From: Candidatus Woesearchaeota archaeon
Lineage (GTDB): Archaea > Nanobdellota > Nanobdellia > Woesearchaeales > ARS49
Assembly (NCBI GenBank): GCA_019323555.1
Contig: JAHWHC010000020.1
Coordinates: 1 to 16,015 of the forward strand
Direction of reading: 5' to 3'
DNA: 16,015 nucleotides
Shown: piece by piece, positions 6,925-13,306 of the stretch
Layout of the letters: each line of letters begins with the position of its first letter
Position numbering within the stretch: position 1 is the first letter of the stretch
Translations under genes and position numbers: made by a program
Notes under the pieces: generated by a model
Database searches by the model: none
What the model was told of the DNA's origin: nothing
Seen by the model: the letters and a program-made list of their open reading frames with translations, nothing else

Positions 6925-7353
6925 ATGGGGGTTGAGTCTTACACTTTAAGTGATGATACTACGTTATATGTAGCTGATTCTATTGATACTCTTGAGGCAG
7001 TGGAAGATTACCCAGATTCAGATCGTGTTGCTTCGCTTATGGTCGATGCAGGTAGTGCGGCGTTTTTAGTTGAAAAAGAATATGATCACACTCCGTCTCA
7101 GAGAGAGGTGAAGGAAGCATACCCGGTCCTTGGCAATAGCTTATACAAAGCGCTTGTAGAGCATGGCGTCTACACAAAAGAACAATATCTTGCTAAATCT
7201 CATCCAGAAGTGGATCTTCCTGAAGAGCTAGAGTCTGCTTTTAATCAAGAACAGGTAAATCTGCGAGAAATTCTTGTTAAAGAAGAAAGACCTAAGGTTT
7301 CACTCTTGACTCTAGCTTGGCTTTTGAGTGTTGGCGAGCTCTCTCAAACATAG
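6925..7353 (+). CDS. Unrecognised acidic soluble protein, 142 residues
   Basis: ATG at 6925 behind a strong AAAGGGGGT ribosome binding site. The product is acidic, has no cysteine and no clear signal or membrane segment. Its N-terminal third looks beta-rich and the middle helical (about residues 57-100). I do not recognise the family. Its final 62 bases overlap the 3' end of the opposite-strand gene at 7292-8455, an unusually long convergent overlap, so its last 20 residues are encoded by DNA that is coding on both strands. A dyad just upstream of the TATA box may regulate it. Confidence 0.7.
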   Translation: MGVESYTLSDDTTLYVADSIDTLEAVEDYPDSDRVASLMVDAGSAAFLVEKEYDHTPSQREVKEAYPVLGNSLYKALVEHGVYTKEQYLAKSHPEVDLPEELESAFNQEQVNLREILVKEERPKVSLLTLAWLLSVGELSQT

Positions 7354-8455
7354 CTCTTCTTCTGTCTGGCTTGCTTGGTTTTTCTGCAAGTATCGTGTTT
7401 TGGAATTCAGATATTGCTATGCAGAAGTCATAGTAGTCTTGTTGGTCGCTAACATCTCCAAATCTCATTGTTGCAATTGTTCTGTTTATTTGCTGTGCAT
7501 ATTTTGCTATCCATTCAGAACTTTGATCGCGTATGTCCCAAAATATCAATGTTTTTCCTGTCTTTGCCTTTAGTGTTTCTGATATTACATTGTTAATGTG
7601 GCAAACTGCAGCATCAACTGCTGGTGTTTTTAGGTGTCTTAAGTAATCTATCTGCTCAGCAGTAAGATTTAGCTCAGCAAGCATAGGTGATTTTGAAGGG
7701 ATGTGGCCTTCTGCAGCGAGATAATTGTGGAGCTGTACAAAAAGCTGTGGAGCAGCTACTTTCATTTTGTTCATGCAGCGTATAAAATCAGATGATCTCA
7801 TTTCTTCTGTATCTTCTCTGTTGAGCTGGTAGTATGACAAGACAAAATTCTTTAGTTCTGCATCTGGGCAGTCTACTACGGTATTAACATCAAATTCAGG
7901 TATAAACATCAATGAAAGGTCATACGGCCTTCCAGTTTCATCGACTGGCATGAAGCCATTATCAATCAAGTGATTCCTGAAAAGTCCATAGATTGCCTGC
8001 TCCTCTAGTGAGCCGTCTCTTAATTCATTAACAGCGCAAAGTATTTCGTCCATGCTTGGGCTTTTGCCGTTTTTCTTCGCCAGTCTGTTTCTTACTAGAT
8101 TTCTTAATTCCACTGCCAAAGGTAATGGTTCTTTTTTCCCTTGTTCAGTTGTATAGAACAAGCTCTCTCCAATTCTTGTTTTTAATCTTGGATTGTCATA
8201 TATTTGGATTTGTGTCCCGACAACTTCCTCGAGATGAGTTGTTTTAGGATTGTTTCCCACTAAAATTACTGCATCATCGCCTTCTTTAAGCGTACAAAAG
8301 ATATTCCTGTCTGTGATTATGAATGAGGAATGAACTATCTTGTCATCTTTAGTTGCAAAAAGCCACCCTCTGCCATCTACTCTTATTCTGTACCCTTTCT
8401 CGTCTTTGCTGAGTTGATATGCTGGGTCTTTGTTGATATCGTATTCTTCGTCCAT
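7292..8455 (-). CDS. Unrecognised soluble protein, 387 residues
   Basis: ATG at 8455 was chosen over the in-frame TTG at 8461 because an AAAGGT site lies about 9 bases before the ATG but only 3 before the TTG. The product is soluble, with scattered cysteines not arranged as a metal site. The N-terminal 100 residues look beta-rich and contain several hydrophobic Val/Ile/Phe stretches; the rest looks mainly helical, and the C-terminal 30 residues are strongly basic, possibly for nucleic-acid contact. I do not recognise the family. It has its own TATA box at 8488-8495 and overlaps its convergent neighbour by 62 bp. Confidence 0.75.
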   Translation of the reverse strand: MDEEYDINKDPAYQLSKDEKGYRIRVDGRGWLFATKDDKIVHSSFIITDRNIFCTLKEGDDAVILVGNNPKTTHLEEVVGTQIQIYDNPRLKTRIGESLFYTTEQGKKEPLPLAVELRNLVRNRLAKKNGKSPSMDEILCAVNELRDGSLEEQAIYGLFRNHLIDNGFMPVDETGRPYDLSLMFIPEFDVNTVVDCPDAELKNFVLSYYQLNREDTEEMRSSDFIRCMNKMKVAAPQLFVQLHNYLAAEGHIPSKSPMLAELNLTAEQIDYLRHLKTPAVDAAVCHINNVISETLKAKTGKTLIFWDIRDQSSEWIAKYAQQINRTIATMRFGDVSDQQDYYDFCIAISEFQNTILAEKPSKPDRRRAMFERARQHSKAKLESRVKP

Positions 8456-8487
8456 TGCCAATATACCTTTCCGTATACTAGTTCCCC

Positions 8488-8495
8488 TATATAAA
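8488..8495 (-). promoter_or_regulatory. TATA box for the 387-residue protein gene
   Basis: TTTATATA on the minus strand, centred about 36 bp before the ATG at 8455. Confidence 0.6.
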
Positions 8496-8535
8496 TTTTA
8501 CTGTTGTAGAGAATAATATTGTCGTGGTTTATAAA

Positions 8536-8562
8536 ACTTTGTATTTGTAATCACTACAAAGT
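8536..8562 (-). terminator. Probable terminator after the ZPR1-type gene
   Basis: Directly after the stop at 8565, the minus strand reads ACTTTGT, 13 bases, then the complementary ACAAAGT followed by TTTATAA. A smaller competing hairpin (TCACT-TTGT-AGTGA) lies at its start. Confidence 0.45.
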
Positions 8563-8564
8563 GA

Positions 8565-9098
8565 CTACTTTAATTTCTTCCTTTCAGCCTTATCAGAAAT
8601 AATTGCAGAATTGCCGGTTGGATCCTCAATGATTATCTTGAGCTTCTCATTGCCCCAGAGAACTTTCTGTAATTTCTTCAAGAGGTTCTTTGCTTTTTTC
8701 TTTGCAGCATTATCTTCTTCACCCTCTTTGATGTATTCAATCTGCTCTTTGATCTTATTGATGATGCCTTCAACATTTGTCACAAATCCTTGTGATGCAG
8801 GTCCTGGCTCTATTGATCCTACGTGAGGTATTTTTACAGTTGCCTCTGCGCTTTTGATAATACGAATGTTCAAGTCAGGTTTGCCCTGGATTTCTATCGT
8901 GCATTTGCAGGGCTCTTTTTGCTCTGCAGCCTCAACATCAGACTTAAAGAATTTGCAGGATTCGCATTTCATAGAGAACACAAACAGCTTTCCAAAGAAA
9001 GGAACCTCTGTCTCAGCCTCACTTAAGGTCAATGTTTTGTTCCTGCACATAGGACACATCTGTCCTTTCAGCACATTTGCCTGCTCTTTTTTGCTCAT
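8565..9098 (-). CDS. zpr1: Archaeal ZPR1-type zinc-finger protein
   Basis: The 177-residue product matches the single-copy archaeal form of the ZPR1 domain (eukaryotic ZPR1 proteins have two). It has a zinc ribbon with C15-x2-C18 and C45-x2-C48 separated by ETEVPFFG (29-36), then a beta domain with the signature VKIPHVGSIEPG (87-98), a long charged helix, and near the end the conserved DPTGNSAI. Eukaryotic ZPR1 acts in translation-factor (eEF1A) folding; the archaeal role is not firmly established. ATG at 9098 lies about 25 bp after a TATA box, so leaderless. Not far from an aIF2 gamma gene, though not in its operon. Confidence 0.92.
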   Translation of the reverse strand: MSKKEQANVLKGQMCPMCRNKTLTLSEAETEVPFFGKLFVFSMKCESCKFFKSDVEAAEQKEPCKCTIEIQGKPDLNIRIIKSAEATVKIPHVGSIEPGPASQGFVTNVEGIINKIKEQIEYIKEGEEDNAAKKKAKNLLKKLQKVLWGNEKLKIIIEDPTGNSAIISDKAERKKLK

Positions 9099-9119
9099 AA
9101 AGAAATAGAATAATAATTT

Positions 9120-9127
9120 AATTTAAA
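9120..9127 (-). promoter_or_regulatory. TATA box for the ZPR1-type gene
   Basis: TTTAAATT on the minus strand inside an A/T-only stretch, centred about 25 bp before the ATG at 9098. Confidence 0.55.
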
Positions 9128-9221
9128 AATGTTACTATTGCCAATACTGCCTTGCGAAGTTCTCAATAAAATACGCGATTGCAGATAAATCTGGATAATA
9201 AGCAATTTAAGAATTAAAACG

Positions 9222-9239
9222 AAGCGCAGTATTGCGCTT
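9222..9239 (-). terminator. Hairpin terminator after sepF
   Basis: A perfect 7-bp stem (AAGCGCA/TGCGCTT) with a 4-base loop overlaps the sepF stop codon and is followed on the minus strand by CGTTTTAATT. This resembles a stem plus short T-tract terminator. Confidence 0.5.
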
Positions 9240-9631
9240 TACTGCACTTGCTGAACTTCAGACATGTGCTTTGTCTTGTGTATTGTTGCAAAAGAAGGTG
9301 TCACAACAATATAATCCTCTCCAAAGCCTGCGATTTCGCCGTCAATAGCGTCTGTTGTCTTCTTCAGCTTGTTAATAGCTCTCTTCAATTCAATCAAGTC
9401 CCGTTCTTTCAATGGCTTGATATTGACCAAAGCAATTGTGTGTCCTTCTCTTAAGGAATCAAGGATTGGTTTCATGTCTTCAAAGTCTTCTAGGATAAAA
9501 GGCCTCACTAATATTTTTGTCCTTGGCTCTAGAGCGTCTGAATCTAGTTCCACATAGCCTTCTTCTTCATCTAGTTCCTCAAACTTAGGACTGGTAATTT
9601 TGGCCTTTATGGATGAGAAAAAATTCTTCAT
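9239..9631 (-). CDS. sepF: SepF-like cell-division protein
   Basis: SepF anchors FtsZ to the membrane at the division site; in many archaea it is the main FtsZ membrane anchor. The 130-residue product starts with a short amphipathic segment (MKNFFSSIKAKI), the expected membrane-targeting sequence, then an acidic linker, then the SepF core (about residues 39-118): KILVRPF, a helix, EGHTIALVNIKPL and an IDGEIAGFGEDYIVVTPS ending. ATG at 9631 follows a very strong GAGGAGG ribosome binding site (9638-9647), the best in the window. The TATA box is about 78 bp before the ATG, giving an unusually long leader of about 50 bases. ftsZ is not in the window. Confidence 0.93.
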   Translation of the reverse strand: MKNFFSSIKAKITSPKFEELDEEEGYVELDSDALEPRTKILVRPFILEDFEDMKPILDSLREGHTIALVNIKPLKERDLIELKRAINKLKKTTDAIDGEIAGFGEDYIVVTPSFATIHKTKHMSEVQQVQ

Positions 9632-9704
9632 ATTTTCAACCTCCTCGACGAAATAATGACTCTTTTTAAACTCTCTTTACTTTAGAATAGTATAAGTGTG
9701 CATG

Positions 9705-9712
9705 TATATAAA
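9705..9712 (-). promoter_or_regulatory. TATA box for sepF
   Basis: TTTATATA on the minus strand. Predicted transcription starts near 9683, leaving a leader of about 50 bases that contains the GAGGAGG site. It is divergent from the rpl21e promoter. Confidence 0.55.
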
Positions 9713-9761
9713 TCTTTTGATTTTTGTTTTTAATGCAACTCTGTCGTGCAAAAACATAACC

Positions 9762-9771
9762 TTTTTAAATA
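9762..9771 (+). promoter_or_regulatory. TATA box for rpl21e-rpoF
   Basis: TTTTTAAATA centred about 26 bp before the ATG at 9793, the leaderless spacing. Confidence 0.65.
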
Positions 9772-9792
9772 GCACATTACTTTCTAATCCAC

Positions 9793-10086
9793 ATGGCAAA
9801 TAGACGGGGAAGTTATAGGAGAAAGACCAGAAAGCTGATGTCAAAGCATTTTAGAGAAAGAGGAAAGATCAGCTTGACAAAGTACTTTGCAGAGTACAAA
9901 GATGGTGACAAAGTAACTCTTAAGGCAGAGCCAGCTGTCCAGAAAGGAATATACCACTTAAGATTTCATGGAAGGACAGGCATAATCACAGCAAAACAAG
10001 GCGACTGCTACAAAGTTCAAATACTTGATGGCAATAAGCCAAAAGATCTTATCGTGCACCCCATCCATCTTGCGAGGTTAAAATGA
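9793..10086 (+). CDS. rpl21e: Large-subunit ribosomal protein eL21
   Basis: The 97-residue basic protein matches archaeal/eukaryotic eL21 along its full length. It has an Arg/Lys-rich start with RRKTRKLMSKHFRERGK, then a KGD-type beta barrel (YKDGDKVTLKAEPAVQKG), the HGRTGIITAKQGD stretch and the VHPIHLARLK end. It binds 23S rRNA in the 50S subunit. ATG at 9793 is 26 bp after a TATA box, so the transcript is probably leaderless. Its stop overlaps the start of rpoF as ATGA, the arrangement found in the conserved archaeal eL21-RpoF cluster. Confidence 0.97.
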   Translation: MANRRGSYRRKTRKLMSKHFRERGKISLTKYFAEYKDGDKVTLKAEPAVQKGIYHLRFHGRTGIITAKQGDCYKVQILDGNKPKDLIVHPIHLARLK

Positions 10087-10421
10087 AGATAAAAGTTCTG
10101 AATGAGAGTCCAATAACTGCTGCTGAAGTAAAGGATGAGCTGAAGAAGATCAGAAAAGATCATAAAGAGTTGAACTTCAGGGCGCAGAAAACAGAGGATT
10201 ACCTTAATCAGATTGTTTCTGACTCAAAGAAATCCGCAGAACTAGTTAAAAAATTAGAATCTTTGAAAATTCCTAGATTAAGAGAGCATCAGATTGCAAA
10301 ACTGGCAGACATCATGCCAACAACTGAGAAAGATGTCAAGTTTGTTCTTCAAGGATACGCAATCGCAGTGAAAAAAGAAGACATGCAGAAGATTGCAAAA
10401 GCAGTTGCAGAATTCGTTTAA
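10083..10421 (+). CDS. rpoF: RNA polymerase subunit F (Rpb4-like)
   Basis: The 112-residue product matches archaeal RpoF/Rpb4, which pairs with RpoE/Rpb7 to form the polymerase stalk that contacts nascent RNA and TFE. The typical features are an N-terminal tip for RpoE contact (ESPITAAEVKDEL), a helical middle, and a C-terminal HRDC-like domain with the hallmark LADIMPTTEKDVKFVL (residues 75-90). Overlaps rpl21e by 4 bp (ATGA). In most archaea the next gene is a DUF655 protein; here that gene lies about 1.9 kb downstream, beyond two inserted genes. Confidence 0.95.
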   Translation: MKIKVLNESPITAAEVKDELKKIRKDHKELNFRAQKTEDYLNQIVSDSKKSAELVKKLESLKIPRLREHQIAKLADIMPTTEKDVKFVLQGYAIAVKKEDMQKIAKAVAEFV

Positions 10422-10458
10422 TTTTGTTATGACTTTCTAGTGGTTATTTTTAAGAAGT

Positions 10459-10466
10459 TTTATAAA
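10459..10466 (+). promoter_or_regulatory. TATA box for the Dbr1-like gene
   Basis: TTTATAAA centred 27 bp before the GTG at 10490. This supports that start over TTG 10481 or GTG 10484, which lie too close. Confidence 0.55.
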
Positions 10467-10489
10467 TCTTCGCCTTTTTCTTGGTGTTT

Positions 10490-11233
10490 GTGGTAACTTT
10501 TGCTATTTTCGGGGACATCCATGGCAGACAGGATATGATGTATGAAACTGCTCTGCAATGGGAGCAAGAAAACCAAGCTCAGATAGACGGTGTTCTACAA
10601 GTTGGTGATTTTAATACAGCTCGCACTAAAGAGGATTTAAGGCATCACTATGCACCGCCAAAATATCAGTGTGTCGGTGATTTTCCTCAATATTTCGCAG
10701 GTTTAAAGCAAGCACCTTTCTTAACTATTTTTATCGGAGGTAACCACGAAGCATGGGGTTTTCTGCAGCAGCATAATGATGGTGGTTTTGTTGCCCCTAA
10801 TATCTATTATCTTGGGCGTGCAGGCCAGATTGACGTAAAAGGCGTGAAAGTCAGCGGCCTTACTGGTGTTTTCAAGACAGACAAATTCAAAACCCCTCTT
10901 GAAACAGAACCTTGCTATGATTGGAAATATTACCGTGCAGAAGACATTAAAAAACTTGAAGGAAAAGATACAGACATCTTGCTTTTTCACGACTGGATTA
11001 AGCCTGTTTCAGGCATTGAAATAAGTAGGGAACAACACGTCCCGCAGAGAGTTATGAAAGGCAATCCAACACCTGCGCGCAATCTCGTTTCTACTCTAAA
11101 ACCAAAACATGTTTTCATGGGTCACCTGCACGATGCAAGTCTTGAAGGCAAGATTGGCGAAACGCATGTTGTTGGGCTTTCTGAATTTAATGAGAAAAAG
11201 AGTTCTCTATCTTATCAAGTAATTAGTATCTGA
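10490..11233 (+). CDS. Dbr1-like (RNA lariat debranching type) metallophosphoesterase
   Basis: Calcineurin-type metallophosphoesterase of 247 residues with every metal-ligand motif: GDIHG (D9, H11), GDF (D40), GGNHEA (N85, H86), FHDW (H167) and GHLHD (H212, H214). Between them it follows eukaryotic Dbr1 almost phrase by phrase: DLR then APPKY (50s), TIFIGGNHEAW, GGFVAPNIYYLG (98-109), VSGLTGVFK (121-129), and a GNPTPA...LKP stretch before GHLH. Dbr1 cuts the 2'-5' branch of intron lariats. Eukaryotic Dbr1 has Cys for the first Asp; this protein keeps Asp, like ordinary family members. The lariat-loop region (about 130-160) is present but somewhat shorter. Start GTG 10490 was chosen from TATA spacing; TTG 10481 and GTG 10484 are alternatives. 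The true substrate is unknown. Confidence 0.88.
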   Translation: MVTFAIFGDIHGRQDMMYETALQWEQENQAQIDGVLQVGDFNTARTKEDLRHHYAPPKYQCVGDFPQYFAGLKQAPFLTIFIGGNHEAWGFLQQHNDGGFVAPNIYYLGRAGQIDVKGVKVSGLTGVFKTDKFKTPLETEPCYDWKYYRAEDIKKLEGKDTDILLFHDWIKPVSGIEISREQHVPQRVMKGNPTPARNLVSTLKPKHVFMGHLHDASLEGKIGETHVVGLSEFNEKKSSLSYQVISI

Positions 11234-11234
11234 T

Positions 11235-12293
11235 TTATTGTATCACTTCATCTAGCAGAACTACGTCTGTTGCATCAATTTCTTTGCCTGATTTCTCCTC
11301 AACTTTCGCAATCTCTGCCATTCTGTCTGCCATGTATCTGTTATATCCTTTTTCATCTCTCACAACAATAAAGTTAACCCATCTTCCTCTTATGCCCCCA
11401 ATTTTTATGCCTTGTAAGGCTTGATGAAGTTGTTTTAGAATAGGGCTTCCGCCAAGTCCTGTAGGGTATGGCTCCCCTAGCTTGAACGAGCCCCATACCT
11501 TGAACATATATTCTTTGGATAAAGAATCAAAAATAACCTCGTTTTGGATAAGTATGTCTACGTCTGACATTTGTTTCTTGAGCTCCAGAGGAAGAAGCAA
11601 TTTTTCATCAAGCTGCTTATACACTGTCTTTGATCTTGTCAAGTACTCTGCAGGTATGCTGTAATCTGTTGGCGCGGGTATGTTGCCGCCGTTTATCAGT
11701 TTCCAGTCAGAATATCCTCTTGCCAGGCTTCCTGTAAGAACGATTTTTACATGTGTTCCTCTGACAGGGCGCTTGTTTTTTGGGTCATAGGCACTGTGAA
11801 GTTTTCTCCTTAAAATTCTTTTGATACGTATCTTTTCAAAAAAAGATACTTTTCTGCCAAGTTTCCAAGGCAGGCGGGAGATGTCTTTAAGGTATGTTTC
11901 AATGCTTAGGATAAGGTTCAATAAATTTCTTGCATCAATCACGTTTTTATCAGGATTCTGTATGAACACCCTGCATTGTTTTATTAGGTCTTTGCATATT
12001 ACGTCAAATACTGACTGCAGGCTTGCATCTAATATTTTTATCTGGCTGTAATTGAATTTAATTACTTCTTTCAGAAATGCATTTAGTTTAGCAAATTTGA
12101 CTTTTTCTGGTATGTAATAATTGTCTATTAATCTGAGGTTTTCTCTGCACTTTTCCAGCAGTTCATCAATGTCCATATCATTATTTTTTGCATATAAGTA
12201 TAAAAGCTTTGTTAAAATTCCCTGCGCAGCAAACAATGTTCTTTTTCTGTCACCCACGTCTAGTAAGTCATAAAGTTTATATACTCCTGCCAT
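11235..12293 (-). CDS. Nucleotidyltransferase-fold protein with long insertion
   Basis: A 352-residue protein. Residues 1-170 look helical and Lys/Arg-rich. Then comes a Pol beta-type nucleotidyltransferase signature: VLTGSLARGYSD (185-196) and SDVDILI (243-249), followed by RWVNFIVV (304-311), where the third catalytic carboxylate would be expected but Asn307 is seen. In most members the DxD follows the GS within about 10-15 residues; here the gap is about 54, so a domain-sized loop is inserted. Substrate unknown. Its stop lies 1 bp from that of the Dbr1-like gene. The ATG at 12293 has no well-placed TATA box or ribosome binding site, and GTG 12257 (22 bp after a TATATAAA) is an alternative start. 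Confidence 0.72.
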   Translation of the reverse strand: MAGVYKLYDLLDVGDRKRTLFAAQGILTKLLYLYAKNNDMDIDELLEKCRENLRLIDNYYIPEKVKFAKLNAFLKEVIKFNYSQIKILDASLQSVFDVICKDLIKQCRVFIQNPDKNVIDARNLLNLILSIETYLKDISRLPWKLGRKVSFFEKIRIKRILRRKLHSAYDPKNKRPVRGTHVKIVLTGSLARGYSDWKLINGGNIPAPTDYSIPAEYLTRSKTVYKQLDEKLLLPLELKKQMSDVDILIQNEVIFDSLSKEYMFKVWGSFKLGEPYPTGLGGSPILKQLHQALQGIKIGGIRGRWVNFIVVRDEKGYNRYMADRMAEIAKVEEKSGKEIDATDVVLLDEVIQ

Positions 12294-12298
12294 TTATA
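12276..12298. promoter_or_regulatory. Divergent TATA cluster upstream of DUF655 and inside the nucleotidyltransferase start
   Basis: Two boxes, TTTATATA (12276-12283) and TTTATA (12293-12298). On the plus strand the second lies about 49 bp before the DUF655 ATG, leaving room for its AAGGAG site. On the minus strand the first reads TATATAAA and could drive initiation at GTG 12257. Which box serves which gene is undecided. Confidence 0.4.
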
Positions 12299-12344
12299 GG
12301 GCTTTATCAGATGAGAATACGACTAGTTAAGGAGTATAGTAACC

Positions 12345-12944
12345 ATGGAAGCGAAAGAACAAGAAAGAGTTGCAAAGCCAGTAGACCAGAGGGCTTTAAA
12401 GGAAGAAACAGCTATTGTTCTAGATTTCTTGCCGCATGGTTATCCATTCGATAAAAGACCTAGTCACAAGAAAAGTCCTATTGTTCAGGCAATTGGCAAA
12501 GAAAGATTTGTCCTTCTAGAGCTTGTACCTAAGAAAGATATATTTCTGCAGCCTTATGAGGAAGTATACATAGGAGAGGGCAAGAGAGACAAGATACATC
12601 ATATCATCGGAAAACTGCCTGTAGACAAGCTTACATCAACTGCTAAGACTGAATTAGAGTTTGTTGTAAAGGATCTTGTGAAGAAGAAAGAACCAACTTT
12701 TGTGAAATTTTTCAATAGTGCGCAGTCTCTTACTACTAGAATGCACCAACTGGAATTACTGCCAGGTCTGGGCAAGAAGCACATGTGGGAGATACTTGAA
12801 AAGCGGAATGAAAAGCCTTTTGAGAGCTTCAATGACCTTAAAAAGCGCATAAAACTGATGCCTGACCCTGAAAAAATCATTAACAAGCGTATTTTGGCAG
12901 AAATAGGCGGAAAAGAGAAACATCATATATTTGTAGACCTTTAA
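12345..12944 (+). CDS. DUF655 protein (predicted nucleic-acid-binding, OB plus HhH)
   Basis: The 199-residue product matches the archaeal DUF655 family. Near the N-terminus is AIVLDFLPHGYP, then an OB-like beta region with GKERFVLLELVPK and VYIGEGKRDKIHHI, and in the C-terminal half a helix-hairpin-helix signature, LELLPGLGKKHMWEILEKR (about residues 137-155), followed by FDDL-like helices. The family is predicted to bind RNA or DNA and its gene normally follows rpoF and precedes ksgA; biochemical function is unproven. ATG at 12345 follows an AAGGAG site (12329-12334) with 10-base spacing. Here it is separated from rpoF by two genes, and ksgA is not downstream. Confidence 0.92.
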   Translation: MEAKEQERVAKPVDQRALKEETAIVLDFLPHGYPFDKRPSHKKSPIVQAIGKERFVLLELVPKKDIFLQPYEEVYIGEGKRDKIHHIIGKLPVDKLTSTAKTELEFVVKDLVKKKEPTFVKFFNSAQSLTTRMHQLELLPGLGKKHMWEILEKRNEKPFESFNDLKKRIKLMPDPEKIINKRILAEIGGKEKHHIFVDL

Positions 12945-12969
12945 GGCTTTTTTTCTTGAAATAAAAACA

Positions 12970-12977
12970 TTTATATA
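12970..12977 (+). promoter_or_regulatory. TATA box for the DUF5679 gene
   Basis: TTTATATA centred about 44 bp before the ATG at 13018; the leader includes the AAGGGGTG ribosome binding site (13003-13010). Confidence 0.6.
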
Positions 12978-13017
12978 CTTTTTATGTTTTGAAATAGTAT
13001 ACAAGGGGTGATTACTA

Positions 13018-13179
13018 ATGGCAGAAAAGAACTATGAAGGCCGATGCATGAAATGCAAGAAACAGGTCAAAATGAAGGATGCTAAGGAAGTCACTATGAA
13101 AAACAAGATGAAGGCAGCGAAAGGTGTTTGCCCGCACTGTGGAACAAAAGTCTTTAGAATCCTTGGCAAAGCCAAATAA
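13018..13179 (+). CDS. DUF5679-type small zinc-ribbon protein
   Basis: A 53-residue protein starting MAEKNYEGRC and ending RILGKAK. It has two Cys pairs, C10-x2-C13 and C38-x2-C41 (CPHCGTK), joined by the family-typical KMKDAKEVTMKN linker, matching the DUF5679 zinc-ribbon family found in DPANN archaea, bacteria and phages. Its function is unknown; a nucleic-acid or protein-contact role is usual for such ribbons. It has its own TATA box and a strong AAGGGGTG site. Directly downstream is a highly structured intergenic region leading to a 40-residue gene. Confidence 0.88.
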   Translation: MAEKNYEGRCMKCKKQVKMKDAKEVTMKNKMKAAKGVCPHCGTKVFRILGKAK

Positions 13180-13180
13180 G

Positions 13181-13275
13181 TTGGAAAATTGGAAATCTTA
13201 AATGATACATTGGAAATCTGCTTAAGATTTCCAAATTCACAGAATCTTTGATTCTGTGAAATCATTTGATTTCCA
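13181..13275 (+). repeat. Compound inverted-repeat region with alternative pairings
   Basis: TTGGAAA occurs at 13181, 13189 and 13210. The arm TTAAGATTTCCAA (13222-13234) pairs perfectly over 13 bp with 13189-13201, or over 10 bp with 13210-13219 as a 5-base-loop hairpin. A second hairpin (13236-13260) and the palindrome GAAATCATTTGATTTC (13258-13273) follow. The left arm can also pair with ATCATTTGATTTCC (13261-13274). Confidence 0.85.
13210..13260 (+). repeat. Two-hairpin repeat element, copy 1 (intergenic)
   Basis: Hairpin A: TTGGAAATCT-GCTTA-AGATTTCCAA (10-bp stem). One A follows, then hairpin B: TTCACAGAATC-TTT-GATTCTGTGAA (11-bp stem). Copy 2 lies at 15423-15471 on the opposite strand with the same order, the shared core TTCCAAATTCACAGA and the shared ends TTGGAA and TTCTGTGAA. 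Confidence 0.85.
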
Positions 13276-13286
13276 TCTATTTTTTT
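13236..13286 (+). terminator. Hairpin plus T-tract after the DUF5679 gene
   Basis: An 11-bp perfect stem with a TTT loop (13236-13260), a 16-base palindrome, and then seven T at 13280-13286. It would serve as a terminator or an attenuator ahead of the 40-residue gene, which has no promoter of its own that I can see. Confidence 0.5.
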
Positions 13287-13306
13287 ATTAAAGGGGGTGT
13301 TGGATA

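Noticed and set aside
6925..8455. The two overlapping orphan genes as a toxin-antitoxin or defence pair
   Set aside because: They are convergent rather than co-transcribed, neither matches a known toxin or antitoxin, and sizes do not fit.
9726..9755. Imperfect dyad GTTTTT..GCA / TGCAAAAAC upstream of the rpl21e promoter
   Set aside because: It has a three-base asymmetric bulge in an A/T-rich region, so it could easily arise by chance.
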